A stretch of DNA of 64,000 nt from NCBI GenBank assembly GCA_028455995.1, contig JABELC010000003.1:3410001-3474000 (forward strand), written 5' to 3'. This DNA is from Scleromitrula shiraiana (Eukaryota > Ascomycota > Leotiomycetes > Helotiales > Sclerotiniaceae). A model generated the notes under the pieces. The model saw nothing but the letters and a program-made list of their open reading frames with translations, was not told where the DNA came from and did not search any database. The position numbers and the translations under genes are program-made. Shown here one piece after another: positions 22,501-37,689 of the stretch. Each line of letters opens with the position of its first letter. Within the stretch, counting starts at the first letter, position 1.

Positions 22501-23852
22501 AAATTAAATTATATTTTAAATACATTTTATTAATAGATTATTTAAAAATATTACTACTTAATATTTTATTACTTTATTAAGTATATGCAATATCATTTTT
22601 TTATTAATATATATAATATTAATTATAATTATATAGTTAAATTAGATATTATCGTTTTTATTATCGTTAATTTTGAATTTAAATTTTTTTGATAATTTAT
22701 TATATATCTAATATTGATTACAATATTTTATTAATTTATCGATTTTATCTTTATTCACATTATCATAATTAACTTACTTAAATATATTATATAATCTATA
22801 AATAGTTAAATAATCGAAGTGTTTATATAAATATTATAATTCTATTTCTATAAAATAGCAAATATTATTTAAAATTATTGATTATATAAATATATTATAA
22901 TTATATTTCTATAATAAAAAATTATAGTCGCGCTTCTATATAATAAGGAAGTGTTTACTAGTTTTATCATGAATAATTTGATTTTTAATATTATTGAAAA
23001 ATATATTAAATCTATTTATATTTATTAAATAAAATAAAAATAGTATATTTATATAAATAATATGAATCTCGATTTATTCGATTAGTAGTTTGATTTTGTA
23101 TAATTTGATAAATTCTTCAATATCTCTTTTTCTAAATATAATCTTTATAATTTTTGCTCTATTATAATTAATAATTAGATTAATTAGTTTTTATAATATT
23201 TCAAATTATCGCTTATTAATAATTAATATTATTACTATTTTTATATCAATTATAATACTTTAAAATTTATCGAGATTATATTTACCATTTATAAAAAAAT
23301 ATTTTAAAATCATATATAATTTATTTTAATGTTATATTTTCTCTAGCCTAATCATTATTAAATAATCTCTTATATATTAATATATGTTTAAATATTTTCT
23401 TTGCAAATTTAATGATTATTTATAGATTATTGATTAGGTTGTTTGATATATAATATATTTTTAATATAGTTTTATCTAAATATTCTATTTTTATATAAAA
23501 TACCTTATAAATTTTTTTGATGTCCTTTTTCTCTATTTTTCGTTTTTTTTTATAATATATTAAAAATTATTTATATATATAGTTATTATTATTTTTGGCA
23601 ACTTTTTCTTTATATTTTTTTTAGGTTTCTTTTTGATTTAATTTTAAGTAGTTTATAAAAAAATATTTTTTTTTTTTATATATTTAATATTGTTTTTTAT
23701 AGATTGATCTAAAGCTTTTTTTATTATATTATTTTTGAGTATTAGATCATAATTTAGATTGATTTTGATAATTACTACATTTTTTTCGATTATTATAATT
23801 ATTTGTTTTATTATATCTATCGCAACTAAAACTCCTACTTTAATTTTATAAG
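19563..23852 (-). pseudogene. Copia-1 pol relic: integrase C-terminal region and RVT_2 reverse transcriptase
   Basis: Translated on the minus strand through stops, the stretch around 21,445-21,210 reads LNKLIEINIFETIK, then KSKFIIQSFNNIKKYIILT and SLTI. This lines up with the start of Copia-type (RVT_2) reverse transcriptases of filamentous fungi (L..GVFE.V, F.KSR.V.Q.YND, LTQSPTIQR). Upstream of it, at about 22.4-21.7 kb, a relic of the conserved region after integrase (PILLxFxxFxxI, then LILTPIPPIH) can be followed. Many Gln and Trp codons have become stops. No intact frame remains. Confidence 0.7.
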
Positions 23853-23857
23853 TTATC

Positions 23858-24006
23858 TGTCACGGTTCTAAGGTTCTGTACAAGTGTGGCCTCAGGCTAC
23901 AAGTGTGGCCTCAGGTCATAAGGCCGAAACCACTTTTATATAGTCGGTCTTCTTTAGTTAGTTTAGATTTAGTTCTTTATGAATCAATAATTTTACTATT
24001 TTGATA
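23858..24006 (+). repeat. 5' LTR of the Gypsy element
   Basis: 149 bp. It contains the doubled words ACAAGTGTGGCCTCAGGCT / ACAAGTGTGGCCTCAGG. Damage is concentrated in the inner (right) half, where CTAGCTTAGACTTAG of the other LTR reads TTAGTTTAGATTTAG. Confidence 0.92.
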
Positions 24007-24949
24007 GTTTGATTTATCTTTTTTTATATAAAACTTTCTTTATTTTAAATATATAATTTTTATGATTATTCTAGTTTTTTTAGTTATTTAATTTCTATGT
24101 TTTTTAATATATTAGAGTTATGAGAATTTGTTTTTTATTTATTTGTTTATTTATATGATCAAATGTAATTTTAAATTAAAAGAAAATTTTTTTTTTTATT
24201 TGTTTATGTTTTTTATTCCATAGAATATTTATTTACAAATAGTTTTTATAATTTATTTTTTATATTTAAATATCAAATCTGTTTTTTTGTTTTTTTATCT
24301 TTTTATTTTCTTATCCTTATTATTATTATTATACATAATTTGCACAATATTAGCGGCTTGCCGATTATTTTTAATAAAAAGCAGTTTCTAAAAGCAATAG
24401 TTATTTTATGTGGTTTTAAAAAGGTATTTTAATTTTTTGATATTAAAAAGTTTTATTATCGGGAGGTTTTTAAGGTTTTTGCCATTATTGGTGATAGTAA
24501 GCAATTCTTTTTTAATATTTTTTTTGTTGTTTTTTATGGTTAGGATATAGTTTATTTTAAAGTTGGTTAGTAATTTGTAGTTTTATAAAAGAATAATCAA
24601 AAATTGAATAATAAATTTATTGAAGTTTAATAAAGTTTTAATATAGTTTTTTGATCTGTTTTAGGCCTTTGTAACATCTTTTTTTTAATTCTGGATCTGA
24701 AAAAGTTTTTTAATAATAAAAAAGATAAAAATATTAAATCTATTGTATAAAAAATCTTTTATAACTCTTTTTATTTTAAATTTATTATTGATATTTTCTA
24801 TTTCTATTTCGAAATAATCAAGATTTTTTATATAATCTTTTTTTTTGATGATATAATGTTTATTTTTTCCCAATCCATTTAATAGGTTGCTTATAAATAC
24901 TTTATCGATTTTATTCAATGACTTTAATAAACAATAATTATGATATTTA

Positions 24950-27900
24950 AAACCTTTTCTATATCCTTTAATATTATAAATAATTAATAGATTGCCTTTA
25001 TTAAACTATATAAATTGATTATGGATAATTTAATTTAACCAGATTTTTACGCTAAATTCATTTTTTATGTTGTTAAATTTGATTATAATAATAGCATTAA
25101 GGTTGATTTATTTAAAGAGAAGGTTAGTGATAATTTGAAGAATTCTTTTTAAAATAATGTTTTTGCTTTAGTGGACGATGATTTGAAGGGATAGATGACT
25201 TTTTTTAATAAATTTTGGGAAAATAAGCTTATTTTTGCATGAAAAAATAAATTTATTTTATATTTTAAAATTGTTAATATAATTTTTCCTAAATAAACTT
25301 TTAAGGTCTCAATAATAAATCAAGGCTATAATAATTTAATGAATTTTTTTTAAATTAAGTTTATGGAGGAGGAAAGACTATATTACTATATTGGAAATAA
25401 ATATATATATTATAGTAAAAATAATCATTATGTAAAAAAATGTTTAATCAAAATTATTAATAGGGGTTATAAGATTAATCAAATTAATCTAAAGTATTTA
25501 TATAATGTATTTAGTATTGTTATTTATGGTTAAAATAATGATTTCGAATTTGAATAAAATCATAAAGGATATTAATTTGAGTATTATTAAATAGACAGTA
25601 TTATTTCCCCTAGTTTTTATTAAATATCTACAATTTCTACTCTATTTATTATAACATTAATTTTATCTATAGATTATATTCTAAAAAAGATTGAGGAAAC
25701 GAGAAAAAAAGCATTTTTGGTATAAATTAATACTAAAAGTTTTTATTTGATTTAGATATATTAATTTATTTTATAGATAATTTAAAGGATATTTTAGATT
25801 TGAAATTAAATATTTTGGGATTTTTTATATATAATATTTTGTTATTAAATAATTTATCTAATTTATTATTTTATAGTTTTATGGAATCAAATCAAAATTA
25901 TACATATTATATTTCTTTTTTTAACTTTGGGTGCTTTGCAAAAACTTTTGTTAATATTTTAATTATATATTATAATAACTAGTATATTTTTGATTTTTTT
26001 AAACCCTAACATCTTTTGTTAGGTAACAGTAAAAAATCTTTTTTCGAAAGTATAATTTAAATTGCTATCGTTTATTTTACCATTAGGATATTCAAAAAAC
26101 TTTATTTTAAACTTATTTTATTTTTTTTTATAAGATTTAATATTGATATTATTTTGGGTATGCTATAGCTATAGCTATATGATTTATATATATATTATAT
26201 TAATAATAATTTAATATTCAATTTTTCTTTATATCTGCAATATTGCTTACCTTTTACTTTACTATTATATATACTAGGGATTTTGAAGAGAACCTTAGTC
26301 TTTTCCTTTTAAACTCTAATAACTTTATTTTGCTTATATAAGATAAATATAATTTTTGATATTAAAACAATTATAATCAAATTTATGTTTACAATAGAAA
26401 ATATTATAAATAAGGATTTTTTTTGTTTATTATCAAAAATAAAGAATAATGTATTTAAGGATTTAGGCTTAAATAATAAGGTTTTAAATGATAAGAGTTC
26501 GAATAATGAAAATAAGGATAATAATTTAACCTCTAGAGTTGATGTTATAAGGAGTTTTAATGAGAATAGGTTTATAATTTGTTTGCTATAGTTTAAATTT
26601 ATTAAGATCATGGTTGGTTAGTAATATACAATAATATCCCGCTTTTTGCAAGATATTATAAATAAATTGTTTATTATCCTTGTTTTTAAAAAAATAGTTA
26701 CTTTTAATTAGCTAATTAAAATATATGTTTTATCAATTCCCTTAATATTATTTTATTGTTAATAAAGGGGTGTCCGAGCGGAATGGTTTATATTGGATCA
26801 TTTATTAAATGATATTTATATGGATTAGGGAGTTATTATCATAAATCTATACTAAAATATCTTAAAAAACATTATTTTTTGTAAGAATGTTAAAACTTAA
26901 TTAGACCCTAAATTGCATAAATTTTTAGATAATCATTTTTAAACTTTTAATTTAAATAAAGTTTTAGATAAAGATATTAATAAATATATGGAGAATAAAT
27001 CAAGTTATAATAAAATATATATTTTATTTAAATTATTATTAAAATACTAAAATCTTATTAATATTTTTTTTAAAGAATTAATAAATATTTTATTTAAATA
27101 TATTATTATAAATGCTAACATCGATTTAAAACTTAATTTCAAATTTTTTTATAATAAAAATCGTTCTTTTATAATTAAGGAATATAAGGTTATTCATAAA
27201 TATATTAATAATAATATGGAGAAAGGATTTATTAAAAAATCCATATTATTTATAATAATATTAGTACTTTTAGCGAAAAAACCTAAAAAAAGTATATAAA
27301 TATATATTGATTATTATAGCCTTAATAAGGATATAATCAAAAATCGTTTTTCGATTTTTTTAATGAAGGATATATTTGAACAATTGAATAAAATAAAAGT
27401 TTTTATAAAGCTTAATATATTTATAGTTTTTAATAAAATTTATTTAAAAAAAAAGAATAAATGAAAGATTGCGTTTATTATTTAATATAGATTATATAAA
27501 TATATGATTGTTTTTTTTAGTTTATGTAATGCCCTAATTTATTTTTAAGCCTTTATTAATAATTCCTTTTTTAACTTTTTTAACATTATTGCTTCCATTT
27601 ATTTTAATAATATCCTGATTTTTTTTATGAACAAATACGATTATAAAAACTATGTATAAAAAATCCTAAAGAGACTTCATAAAGCAAGTCTTTATCTTAA
27701 TATTAACAAATATAAGTTTAATATAACAAGAATAAAATATTTAGAGTTAATCATATTTAATAATGAAATCTTTATAGATTTAGGTAAAATTAAAGCTATC
27801 ATTAATTAAAAAACCCCAATTTGATTAAAGGAATTATAAAATTTCCTTAAATTTACAAATTTCTATTAGCAATTTATTAAAAAATATTTTAAAATAATAA

Positions 27901-29450
27901 ACTTATTAATAAATTTATCATAAAAAAATATTTTTTAATATTAATCTTTAATTTATTAAAAAACATTTGAAAAGCTAAAAATATTATTTATTTTTATTTT
28001 AATATTCAAATATTATAATTTAAATTTTAAAACAATTATAAAAACTAATACTTTTAATTAAGTTTTTAAAAATGTATTATTATAAAAACAATCTAATAGC
28101 AAATAATATCCAATAACCTATTTCTTATTTAAATACTTTTTATAAAAATATAATTATAATATTTATAATAAAGAATTATTAACTATAATAAAAGCATTTA
28201 AAAAATAAAGATTAAAACTAAAAAAGATGAATAATTTCAATATTTTATCAAACTATAAAAACCTTCAATATTTTATAATCATAAAATAACTCAATATTTA
28301 TTAAGTATAATAGACCAAGTTTTTAAACAAATTTAATTTTCACATTTATTATTAATCTAGCATAAAAATAATTAAACCAAATATATTAAATTAGCCCTTT
28401 AAAAAAAAGCCAATTTCTAGAGATATAAACAATGATTATATAAATCAACACTAATAAGTTTTATTATAATCCAATAAAATAGATTTATATATTTTGAATT
28501 CATTTAATCTAAATATAATTGAAAATTATTTTAAAAAATTCATTTTAAATATCAAAATTTTAATTAATATAATCATTAATAAAGTATATAAATAATCAAA
28601 TATCATTATATATATAATTTAAACAATTCAATTAGAAAAATTATAAATATAATTTTAAAAATTATTTAAACATTTATGATCAATTTTATTTATAACCTAC
28701 TTTATACAAAAAAAAAAAATTTATTATAAAAAACGATTATTTATCTTTTTAGACAAAAAAACAATAATGCAAATTCTTTATTATAACCATTTCATTTTAT
28801 TAGCAAGTTATTTAGATCATATAAAATATATTAAAATAGTTTAATGCTTTTATATTTAGGAAGGCTTAATATAAAACATTATATATTTTATGAAGAATTA
28901 TTATATTTATTTATATTTAAAAGTTTTATGCTTAATGCTTTAAAATTTACTATATTTTTTGAAAATACTTTATTGCATTTAATCGAATATTATTATTGAT
29001 TATGTTATATTTTTATCGAAATATCAATATTATAGTGTATTATATAAATATATTTTAATAATTATTAATTATTTAATCAAAATATATTATTTTATTTTTA
29101 TTATCTTTTTGGATATTGCAAATTTGATAAATATTTTTATTTTTTAAATTTAGAATCTATATAATACCCCCAATATTATAACAAATGATCGAAAAACTTA
29201 ATTTATATTAATGTTTTAAAAACAATTATATAAATGATTAAATACGACTCTATCATCTAGTTCTATATTTTATTTATAAACAAATAATTAACCAAAGAAT
29301 TCAAATTAAATAATAAAAATATATTTATATAATTTTATCGCTTTTTTATAAAATAATTAAATCAATTGATTATTATTAATCAAATTTGTTTTAAATAACA
29401 TTATATCTAAATCGATTTTAATATCACTATTTTTTATAAATTATAAATTC
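24950..29450 (+). pseudogene. Gypsy gag-pol relic
   Basis: The gag part (about 25.0-25.3 kb) ends in a mutated CCHC knuckle at 25402-25443, where the first two Cys codons read TAT (Tyr) and Gly reads Asn, but His and the last Cys remain (YIYYSKNNHYVKKC). The reverse transcriptase shows YIDYYSLNKDIIKNRFSIFL and IKLNIF (about 27.3-27.4 kb), matching the gypsy YRxLNxxTxxxxYPLP and KLD motifs. The catalytic YVDD box reads YFNN with ILIF after it (about 27.6 kb). The integrase core shows PNIITNDRKT (from 29,169) and a relic of TDGQTERVN (about 29,280). Stops are frequent; no product is possible. Confidence 0.88.
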
Positions 29451-30615
29451 AATTCTAAATTGAAAATAAAGTTATCTTTTCCTTTACAATTAATATTTAT
29501 AGTGTAGGAAAAAGAATATTTATTTATAAATATATTAGTAGTATATTTTTAAAAGATTATTGATTTTTTATAGAAATTTTTAATATTAATATATAAAATT
29601 TAATTTGAATATATTAATTATTAAAAAATTAATTATCTAAAATATAAAATAAAGGATATAGTTTTTTTGAATATAAGGAATATTTGGACTATTTATTTAA
29701 TAATTAAATTTGATAATAAATATTGTTTATATAAAATATTAGTGATTTATTTTAATATATATTGATTAAGATTGCTGGAAAGATCCTAAATATTTCTAAT
29801 TTTCTATATATTATTTTTTATATTAATTTTAATAAACTTTTTTTTTAAGCAATTCATTATCAATAAATCTTTTAATTTTAGATATAAAGATGATAATATT
29901 CTTTTAAAAAAGAATAATATAATAAATAATTATATTAAATAAAAGTTTAAAAAAATATTAAATATTAAAAAATTGAAAAATAAAATATATTTTTTTAAAA
30001 TTTAATAAAGGAATTATAATCTAATATTTATTCAAAAAAATTATATATAAAAATATAAAAATTAATTACATAATTTTTATAAATAATTTAAAAACATATT
30101 GAAATATAAGCCAATTTAATTTATAAAGTAAAAATCTTTGAAAATTAAGATAGAAAATATGTATAATTATCTAATTTTAGATTATTATAAAAATTTATAT
30201 TTAATAAATAACTTGATTTTAAGTCGATATAAGTATTATATAAAGCTAAATATAGGATATATTTCTTTTATTTAATGAATATAATCAAAAAGCATTAAAA
30301 ACATTTATTTTATAAACGGGGTTTTATAGTAGAATATGATATATAAATTGTATTAGGTTAAGTTGAAGCGCATAAAGGCGCGTGAGAGCGTATAGGGATA
30401 TAGAAAAGCGCATAAGGACATATAAAGGCGTATAGTGATAATATGGTATCATTATGAAAACGATATTGACAATATTGACGTTTATTTAACATTTATTTTC
30501 ATCTATTTTCTTTTTTTTGCATAAAAATTATTTTATTTTAGCCTGGTTTTTAAGGTGTCGCCGTTTTGTTTGCTCGCCTCTGATTGGCTGGGGTACGCAG
30601 TTTAAAAATGGCAAC

Positions 30616-30764
30616 TATCACGGTTTTAAAGTTCTATACAAGTGTGGCCTTAGGCTACAAGTGTGGCCTCAGGCCACAAGGCCGAAACCACTTCTATATA
30701 GTCGGCCTTCTTTAGCTAGCTTAGACTTAGTTCCTTATGAATCAACAACTTTACTACCTTGACA
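30616..30764 (+). repeat. 3' LTR of the Gypsy element
   Basis: 149 bp. The outer (right) half is nearly undamaged, the inner start has C-to-T and G-to-A changes (TATCACGGTTTTAAAGTTC). The open frame at 30517-30762 merely crosses this LTR. Confidence 0.92.
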
Positions 30765-31216
30765 TTATCCATAAATTTTTTTTTAATATAGTACATATTG
30801 ATATTGTTATTTTGCGATTTGTTATAAATCTAAATTGTTTCTTTGATTTTTTAAATAAAATCAAAAATATTTATAATTAATTAATAATATATTTAAATAT
30901 ATTATTTAATTTATTAATATAATAAAATTATCTTTTTGTAAAAATATAATTAACTTTTTATATTGTTTAATAAGGTTTTATATAATCGCTTTATTTTTAT
31001 AAAAAATAGCTTTAACTATTATTTGAGTTTTTTTTTTTGATTTTTATTTATAATATTTTTTATTATCAATTTTATTCATTTGTTTATTATATTATAATAA
31101 TATAACTTTCCCTAATATTATGCTTTGAATTTTGTAATTAGATTCCTTATTTTTTATAGAAATATAATAAGATTTGATATATAATATTTAAACACTTTAT
31201 TTTTGAGCATAATTAG
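30765..31216 (-). pseudogene. short Copia-1 segment trapped between the two inserted elements
   Basis: These 452 bp belong to Copia-1: they carry the right TTATC copy of the Gypsy at the left edge and the left ATTAG copy of Copia-2 at the right edge. A/T-rich; by its place it should code for a gag/protease or early pol part, but no motif is readable. Confidence 0.7.
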
Positions 31217-31375
31217 TGTGGTTTTACTTCGGTTAAGTCGTACGATTATAGTACTGTGGTTTATGTTTGATATTCTTATTATTGATCTAACTATGGTACA
31301 AATTGTTAAGTCGTATATATATATGACTGTGGTTATGTGCTTGTCATATGCTACCTTGTGATCTATATCCTAACA
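31217..31375 (-). repeat. left (3') LTR of Copia-2
   Basis: 159 bp from TGTGGTTTTACTTCGG to CTATATCCTAACA. Outer half well preserved. Confidence 0.92.
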
Positions 31376-32779
31376 CTGATATTACTTGAAAAAAAAAAAA
31401 AAAAGTTAAGCTAAATTTATTATATATTATAGTATTATCCTTCTTTATCTTTTTATAAAATAAATCAAAAGGTTAAAATATATATAAATAATATAATTAA
31501 TAAAAGAAAATCAATATAATAAAGGAAAATGTACGTAGAGTCATAATCGCTATTGTTTTGATAAACGTTGTTTTTAAAAGGATTATTTTTGGATTAGAAT
31601 AATAATATTTTAATAATTTTAATAGATATCGTTTTTATATATATTATTATCTTTTGCATTTTTTTTATATTAATTCTTTATACTTTTACATTTTTTATAT
31701 TAATTTTTTATATTATTGCATTTTTTTTATTATATTCTTTTTATTATAATATACTAATATATTATATAGGCTAATCTATAATAAATACTAGTTTGAATAA
31801 TCGTGATTTACTCTATTAGATAAATAAAATGATTTATTTATATTCAATTTATTTCTTTATATTGATATTGATTTTATTAATGTTAATAAAGTTTTTAAAA
31901 GCAGTACAAGGTTTTGATTTCATTATTGTATCAACAAAGTTTATATTGCTAATAATCTATTTAATTTTTGTGATTTTTTTATATTTGTATGATTAATAAA
32001 TAAAGGCTAGGTTGATTATTAAATATTTTTTTTAAAAAGTATTGAGTTTAATTAAGTATTTATAAAATGATTTTGAATTAATATAAATTATGAAGGGTAT
32101 AAAATTAGTTATAATTTTTTTATTAATTAATCGATTTATAATTTCATCAATATTAAACTTAATTATAATGGTAATGTTAAATCTATATCCTATTTTGTAT
32201 AGTTTTAAAGTAAAAATACTTTATGTGATTTGTTTATATTTGATGAAGAATTAATAAATAATATTTATATTATTATTTTTATTAATAAATACTATAATAA
32301 AATCAATTTAAAAAAAAAAATCAATATTATTTATAAAATTTGTGTTAGTAAAATAGATTATTTATAATGATTTTATCTTAAAAAAAATGAATGTGAGGCC
32401 ATAATTAAAGTTATTAATTTATTATTGAATATACTTGTTGAAAATATTTATATCATTTTTAATTAGATTAGTGATTTAGATTATATATAATAAATCGAAT
32501 AATGTTTCTAATTAATAAATATTTATAATATATATACCACAAGCTTACTAAATAATATATTATTTTTTTAAAAAGGCATTTTTTTTAATTTTTATATATG
32601 ATTTAAAATTGGTGAAGAAATATTTTACAAAATAAAATTTATTATATTATTATTTTTAAATAAGTATAATTACATTATTTTCATTGATTTAAATTAGAGC
32701 ATCATTAAATTCAAAAAAAAAATCAATTATTAATTATTTTTGTATTTTCGAAAAATAATCTTTTTTTTTAATTTAAACT

Positions 32780-35700
32780 TTTTTTTCATCTATAAATTCT
32801 TTATTAATAAAAATAAAAATATTATTAATTTATAATCCGATCATATTTAGTTTTTTATTTTTATTAATATAAAATAAACAATTATTAGATAAAGAGAAAA
32901 TCATTTTAAAGGCTTTTATATAATAACTATAATATACAAAATATTAATGGTTTCCTAATTTTGCAATACTATAAAATGAGCATACAATCTTAAAAATTAT
33001 ATCTAATTCGAAACCTGCTTTTAATAAAAATTTGATATAAAATATACAAATTAAGAATATTTTTAATTAAACATATACCTATAATATATCATAAAAATAT
33101 AATTAGATATATTAATATATATTTTATAAAGCTACAAAACAAAATATAGTTTTATAACTAATATGTTAGATAATAAAGAATTCTATTAAAACTGTTTTTT
33201 TGTTTTCATTATTATAACTTTGAATTACTAATCTAAACTTCTCAAATACCTTTGATATACCTTCGTTTTTAATAGAGTTAATGAATTTATTATGGAAAAT
33301 TCAAGTATTTTTTAATATATCATTTTTTTTAATAATTTTAAATATATTTTTTTTTAATAAACCATTTATTTTTTTTTTATAAAATAAATAGAATTGGTTT
33401 GCAATTAATAAAAAATCTATAATAATATATATACTAAAAATATTTTTAATAATATAATCATTATTATTATTATTATTAAAATATATTTGATTATATTTTA
33501 GGATTTGTTTTTAATAAAAAATTTCAATTATTAATTTTAAGTATGAAGTTGGGATGGAAACTAAATTAAAAATAAACTTCTTGTTTGATATATGAATACT
33601 TTTTTTTGATTAGAATATTTTTAAGTTATTAAAGTTTTTATTATTAATTAAATTTAGAATAAAATTTTTTATTAATAAAAAATCGATTATATTATTAAAT
33701 AGTTTATTAAATATTTTAAATTGTTTTTTATATAATTTTATTAAAATGTTTTTAAATTCTTTATTAAAATTGTTTATCTTAATTATGTATATTTAACTTT
33801 TTATTTTGATAAGTTTATATAATCCATTTTAAATACCTTTTTTTTAATGAATAAGAATTAAAGATCCGAGTTTGAGATTATACAAATAGAGTATAAATAA
33901 TTTATTATATTAATATAAAGTATTTATTATTATATATTTAATATATTCTTTTTATACTTCATTTATTGTTTTATTAATTATAATGGTGCATTATAAAATA
34001 AATGGGGTAAAAAAGTCAAAAAATATTAAACAAAGAAATGCATTAAATACTAATAAAGTAAAGATAAGATTATTTGAATTAATAATATTATTAATAGTTT
34101 TGATAATCATTTATAGTTTTATATCTTTATTGATTTCTTTAATATCTTCAAGTTTTTTAATAATAATTGTGTATATTTGTTAAATTATTTTATAATAATA
34201 TTTGATTATTTTAATAAAATAATAAATTTTAATAAATATATGTTTAATTTTAACTATAATTATATAAACATTATTAATAAAATCTTTTCCTATAAAATAA
34301 ATTTTTTAATTATAAACAATTAATTTAAAAAGGTTATTATAAATATTAATTTATATAAAACAAAATGTATTTTATATTATTATTATTAATAAATCCTTGA
34401 TAAAGTATATAATATTGAACTAGATTGTTTTATTAATAATATAAAAAATAAAACTATTATTAATATATATTATATTAATTATAATAATAAAGTTAAATTT
34501 GATATTATTATAAAATTTAAATTTAAATTTTTTAGATTTATTAATATAAAATTAGTATTCCTTGTAATATTTTATAAATTATTCCAATTATTTATAATTG
34601 AATTCATCTTTATAGTTAATGCGATTAAATAAATTGTGTAATTTCTTAACGAAAAAATATCCTATTTATTTATAAATACAGCATAATTCGATTTTAAATA
34701 AATAATATTTTATATTTATATTTAATGATTTTATAATGAATTACTAGAATTTTTAAAAAGAGATTAATTAATTGATAAATGTATATCTATAGTATTTAAT
34801 AGTCTTCCATATTTTACCATTAATATATTAAAGTTTATTTTTAATATTGTTAAATAAAATTTAAACATAATCTATATTTGCAAAATTTAATAAAAATGAA
34901 ATATTAATATTGATAATATAAACATTAATTATATTAATTAAACTAATAATTAAAATAATTCTAATAAAAAAGGTATTATCAAAGCTAAATCTAAAGTTTA
35001 TAATTAAATCTAAAATTTTTATATTAATTTAAATAAGTTTTTATAATATTAAAAATTATTTATAACTGATAATTAATCGTTTTATAATATTAAAATCAAT
35101 TATTATATCGATAAATTTATATTCATTATAATATTTAATTTATAAATAAATTTTGAATTTTTAACCAATTTTACTAATATAAATATATAAAATAATTAGA
35201 TTATTAAATTCTATAATAAAATTATTACAATTATCATCTATAATGATATAAAAACTATATAAAATAATAAATACTTTAATATTATTGTTATTATTATTAT
35301 TATCAAAATATAATTTTAATTAAAATGCTTTAATTTTTTTAATTATATAAATAAAATCATTATTATTATTATATTTGTTTTAAATATATTGATTATAATT
35401 TTTATTAAAATTTTATATATTATTAAAACCAAATCTTAACTTCATTCTCTAATTGAATTCTTTTTTTATAATAGTTTACTTTTTAAAGATATATTTAATT
35501 AACCAACATCCTTCCTTTTTATAAATATAATATACTTTTTATTTTTGATTATAATGATTATTATTAAATCAAGAAATTTGATTATTAAAATATATATTTT
35601 TATTTTAAAGTTAGAAATTATTATTATTCTAATTATTTCCTTAAAATTATCGATTATTAAAATTTTATTTGATTATATTATTATTTTTTTTCTTAAAAAA

Positions 35701-37060
35701 CGATTCATCTTTAGATTTAACCTTTATATTTTTTTATATTATAATAAATACATAAATCTTTATAATTACGGCGATGAATATTCTAAATAAATCTAAGTAT
35801 TTTTAAAAATATATAGAGTAATCTTAATAGATTATAAAGAATTTCATTATATAAATAAAATCATTATGCATTTTTAATGGTAATTTAAACTTTATAATAT
35901 ATATCTTATTAAATAGAATTTCATATAATTGTTTAATTGATTTTAATAGATTATTTATAATAATAATATAAAAAATAATTTTAAACTAATTATTATATAT
36001 ATCATATTTCCATTCTTCACTTTTAAATGTTTTTTAGAATTCTTTGATAATTATCTCCCAATTAATATTTAAATTTTTATATTTAATAATATTATAATAA
36101 TACTTTTAAACATTTTTATATAATATAAATAAAATGTCGAAATATTAATATTGTTTGGATAAGCCGATTTATTTGTAATTATTTTTATAAATAATTAATT
36201 TATATTCGATATTATCTGTTTGATTGTTATATTTGTTATTATTTGATATATAACGTTTTATAAAACTTTCAAACTATTTGTTAATATTAAATAAAATAAA
36301 ATTAATCTTAAAATCTTTAAAATCTAAATAATCAAAATAATCAAAAAAATCGTTTTCAAAATCAGAATCGAGGTTAAAATCGAAATTATCATTATTATCA
36401 TCTTTTTTTTTAATAAATATTGATTCGAGATCGAGTTTTTTAAAATTAAATAGTTTTTTTTTTTCTTATTTGTTTTTTTTATTCTTTTTGCCTTTATCTT
36501 TAATTTTATCTTTTTGAATAAAATTAATAATAAAGTTTCTTCCATCTTTTTTCTTTAAATTATTAAGTTTCTTAATCATTACGATAAAAATATTTGATTA
36601 TATATTGAATTGTATATTATAAATTACTATTTCTATTGTTTTTAAAATCTATTTAAATAAAGTTTTAAGAAAAAATATAAAAGTTAGGCTAATATTAATA
36701 TTAAAGTCAATAGAGATATTGATATCGAATTTTTGTAAAAATCACTTAAAAAATTATAAAATAAAAAAATTCTTTTTTTAGATTATAATAAAATATTTTA
36801 GAGTCCAATTCGTGAAATCGTTTTTAAATATTTATAGAATATCATTATTAAAAATATAATAATAAATATATTCTAAAATTTTAAATCAAATATACAATAA
36901 GAAAGTTTTATTATTAAAATTATTTTTAGAGTTAAATCCATTTTCAAATAATTTGCAAAGCTCGTCATATTCTTCAAGATCTTAATCTGAAAAAAAGTAA
37001 TCTAGAGGAAAGAAATTCTTTTTCGTTATATTAACTCGAAAAAAAGAGTTGGATAAAAAT
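32780..37060 (-). pseudogene. Copia-2 gag-pol relic
   Basis: Minus-strand translation gives an acidic block (NFDFNLDSDFENDF, about 36.35 kb), a knuckle-like VYYIYKKEGCW (about 35.53-35.49 kb, Cys to Tyr changes) and a pre-integrase and integrase relic (YFFVKKLHNLFNRI near 34.66 kb). The region after integrase reads TLLVFNAF (about 34.07 kb). The RVT_2 reverse transcriptase reads INGLLKKNIFKIIKK (about 33.37 kb), then INSIKNEGISKVFEKFRLVI and QSYNNENKKTVL. These match the fungal Copia pattern closely. It is the best preserved coding relic of the nest but still full of stops. Confidence 0.85.
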
Positions 37061-37689
37061 ATTTATATAAATGATTAAAAAAAGATATTGTATTTTAACG
37101 AGAAAAATAAATTTTCTATTATTATGTAAAAAGAGAGTTAGAGGGAGGGAAAGGAAAAGAAAGTGGATTATTATAAAATAATAAAAGTTTATTTATTTTT
37201 AAAAGATATTCCTGAATTTTTATAAATCTTATTGGTTTAAAAGCAATAATATTTTTAAATGAAAATCAAAGTTTTTTAATATAATCTTTATAAATCCAAA
37301 AATAATAAATATATAAGATAAAATAAAAAAAAGAAATAAAAAAAAAGTAATAAAAAGAATGATGAAAAGAATCTTGTCATCATTAAGATTTTGAGAGTAT
37401 TATAGAAATCGCTAGAAAATATCTTAAAAAAATAGGAATTAAAAAATTTAAAATTTTTAAAATTTTGAGAGATTGAATTAAAAAAGCCAGACTAAAAGCA
37501 TACGTAATAGACATAAAAGCTTATAATATCGCTTTAACATTTACATATTCTATCTTAGTATTATATATTATTTTTGATCAAAACGTCTTGCTAATATTTC
37601 AAATTCAATTCCAATCTTTTTAATAATATTTTCATTATTACAATATCGCCTTAATGCTTATAGTATTTAATTTATATAGTACTAATCAA

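Larger units (their letters stand above)
23858..30764 (+). mobile_element. Ty3/Gypsy LTR retrotransposon nested in Copia-1
   Basis: Two 149-bp direct LTRs (23858-24006 and 30616-30764) begin TGTCACGG (TATCACGG in the right copy) and end TTGACA (TTGATA in the left copy). They are bounded by the 5-bp duplication TTATC (23853-23857 and 30765-30769). Length is 6,907 bp. Plus-strand relics appear in gypsy order: gag with a CCHC knuckle at about 25.4 kb, reverse transcriptase at 27.15-27.65 kb, integrase at about 28.9-29.4 kb. The interior is almost all A/T while the LTRs keep many G and C. Confidence 0.92.

Noticed and set aside
26766..26830. tRNA-Ser/Leu-like start (GGTGTCCGAGCGG) inside the Gypsy element
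   Set aside because: The D-arm wording fits, but no B box (GGTTCRANNCC) or pairing acceptor stem follows, and the site is inside a RIP-degraded retrotransposon.
30517..30762. 81-residue open frame (HKNYFILAWFL..)
   Set aside because: It crosses from the Gypsy interior into its 3' LTR and has no homologous meaning; the LTR sequence explains it.
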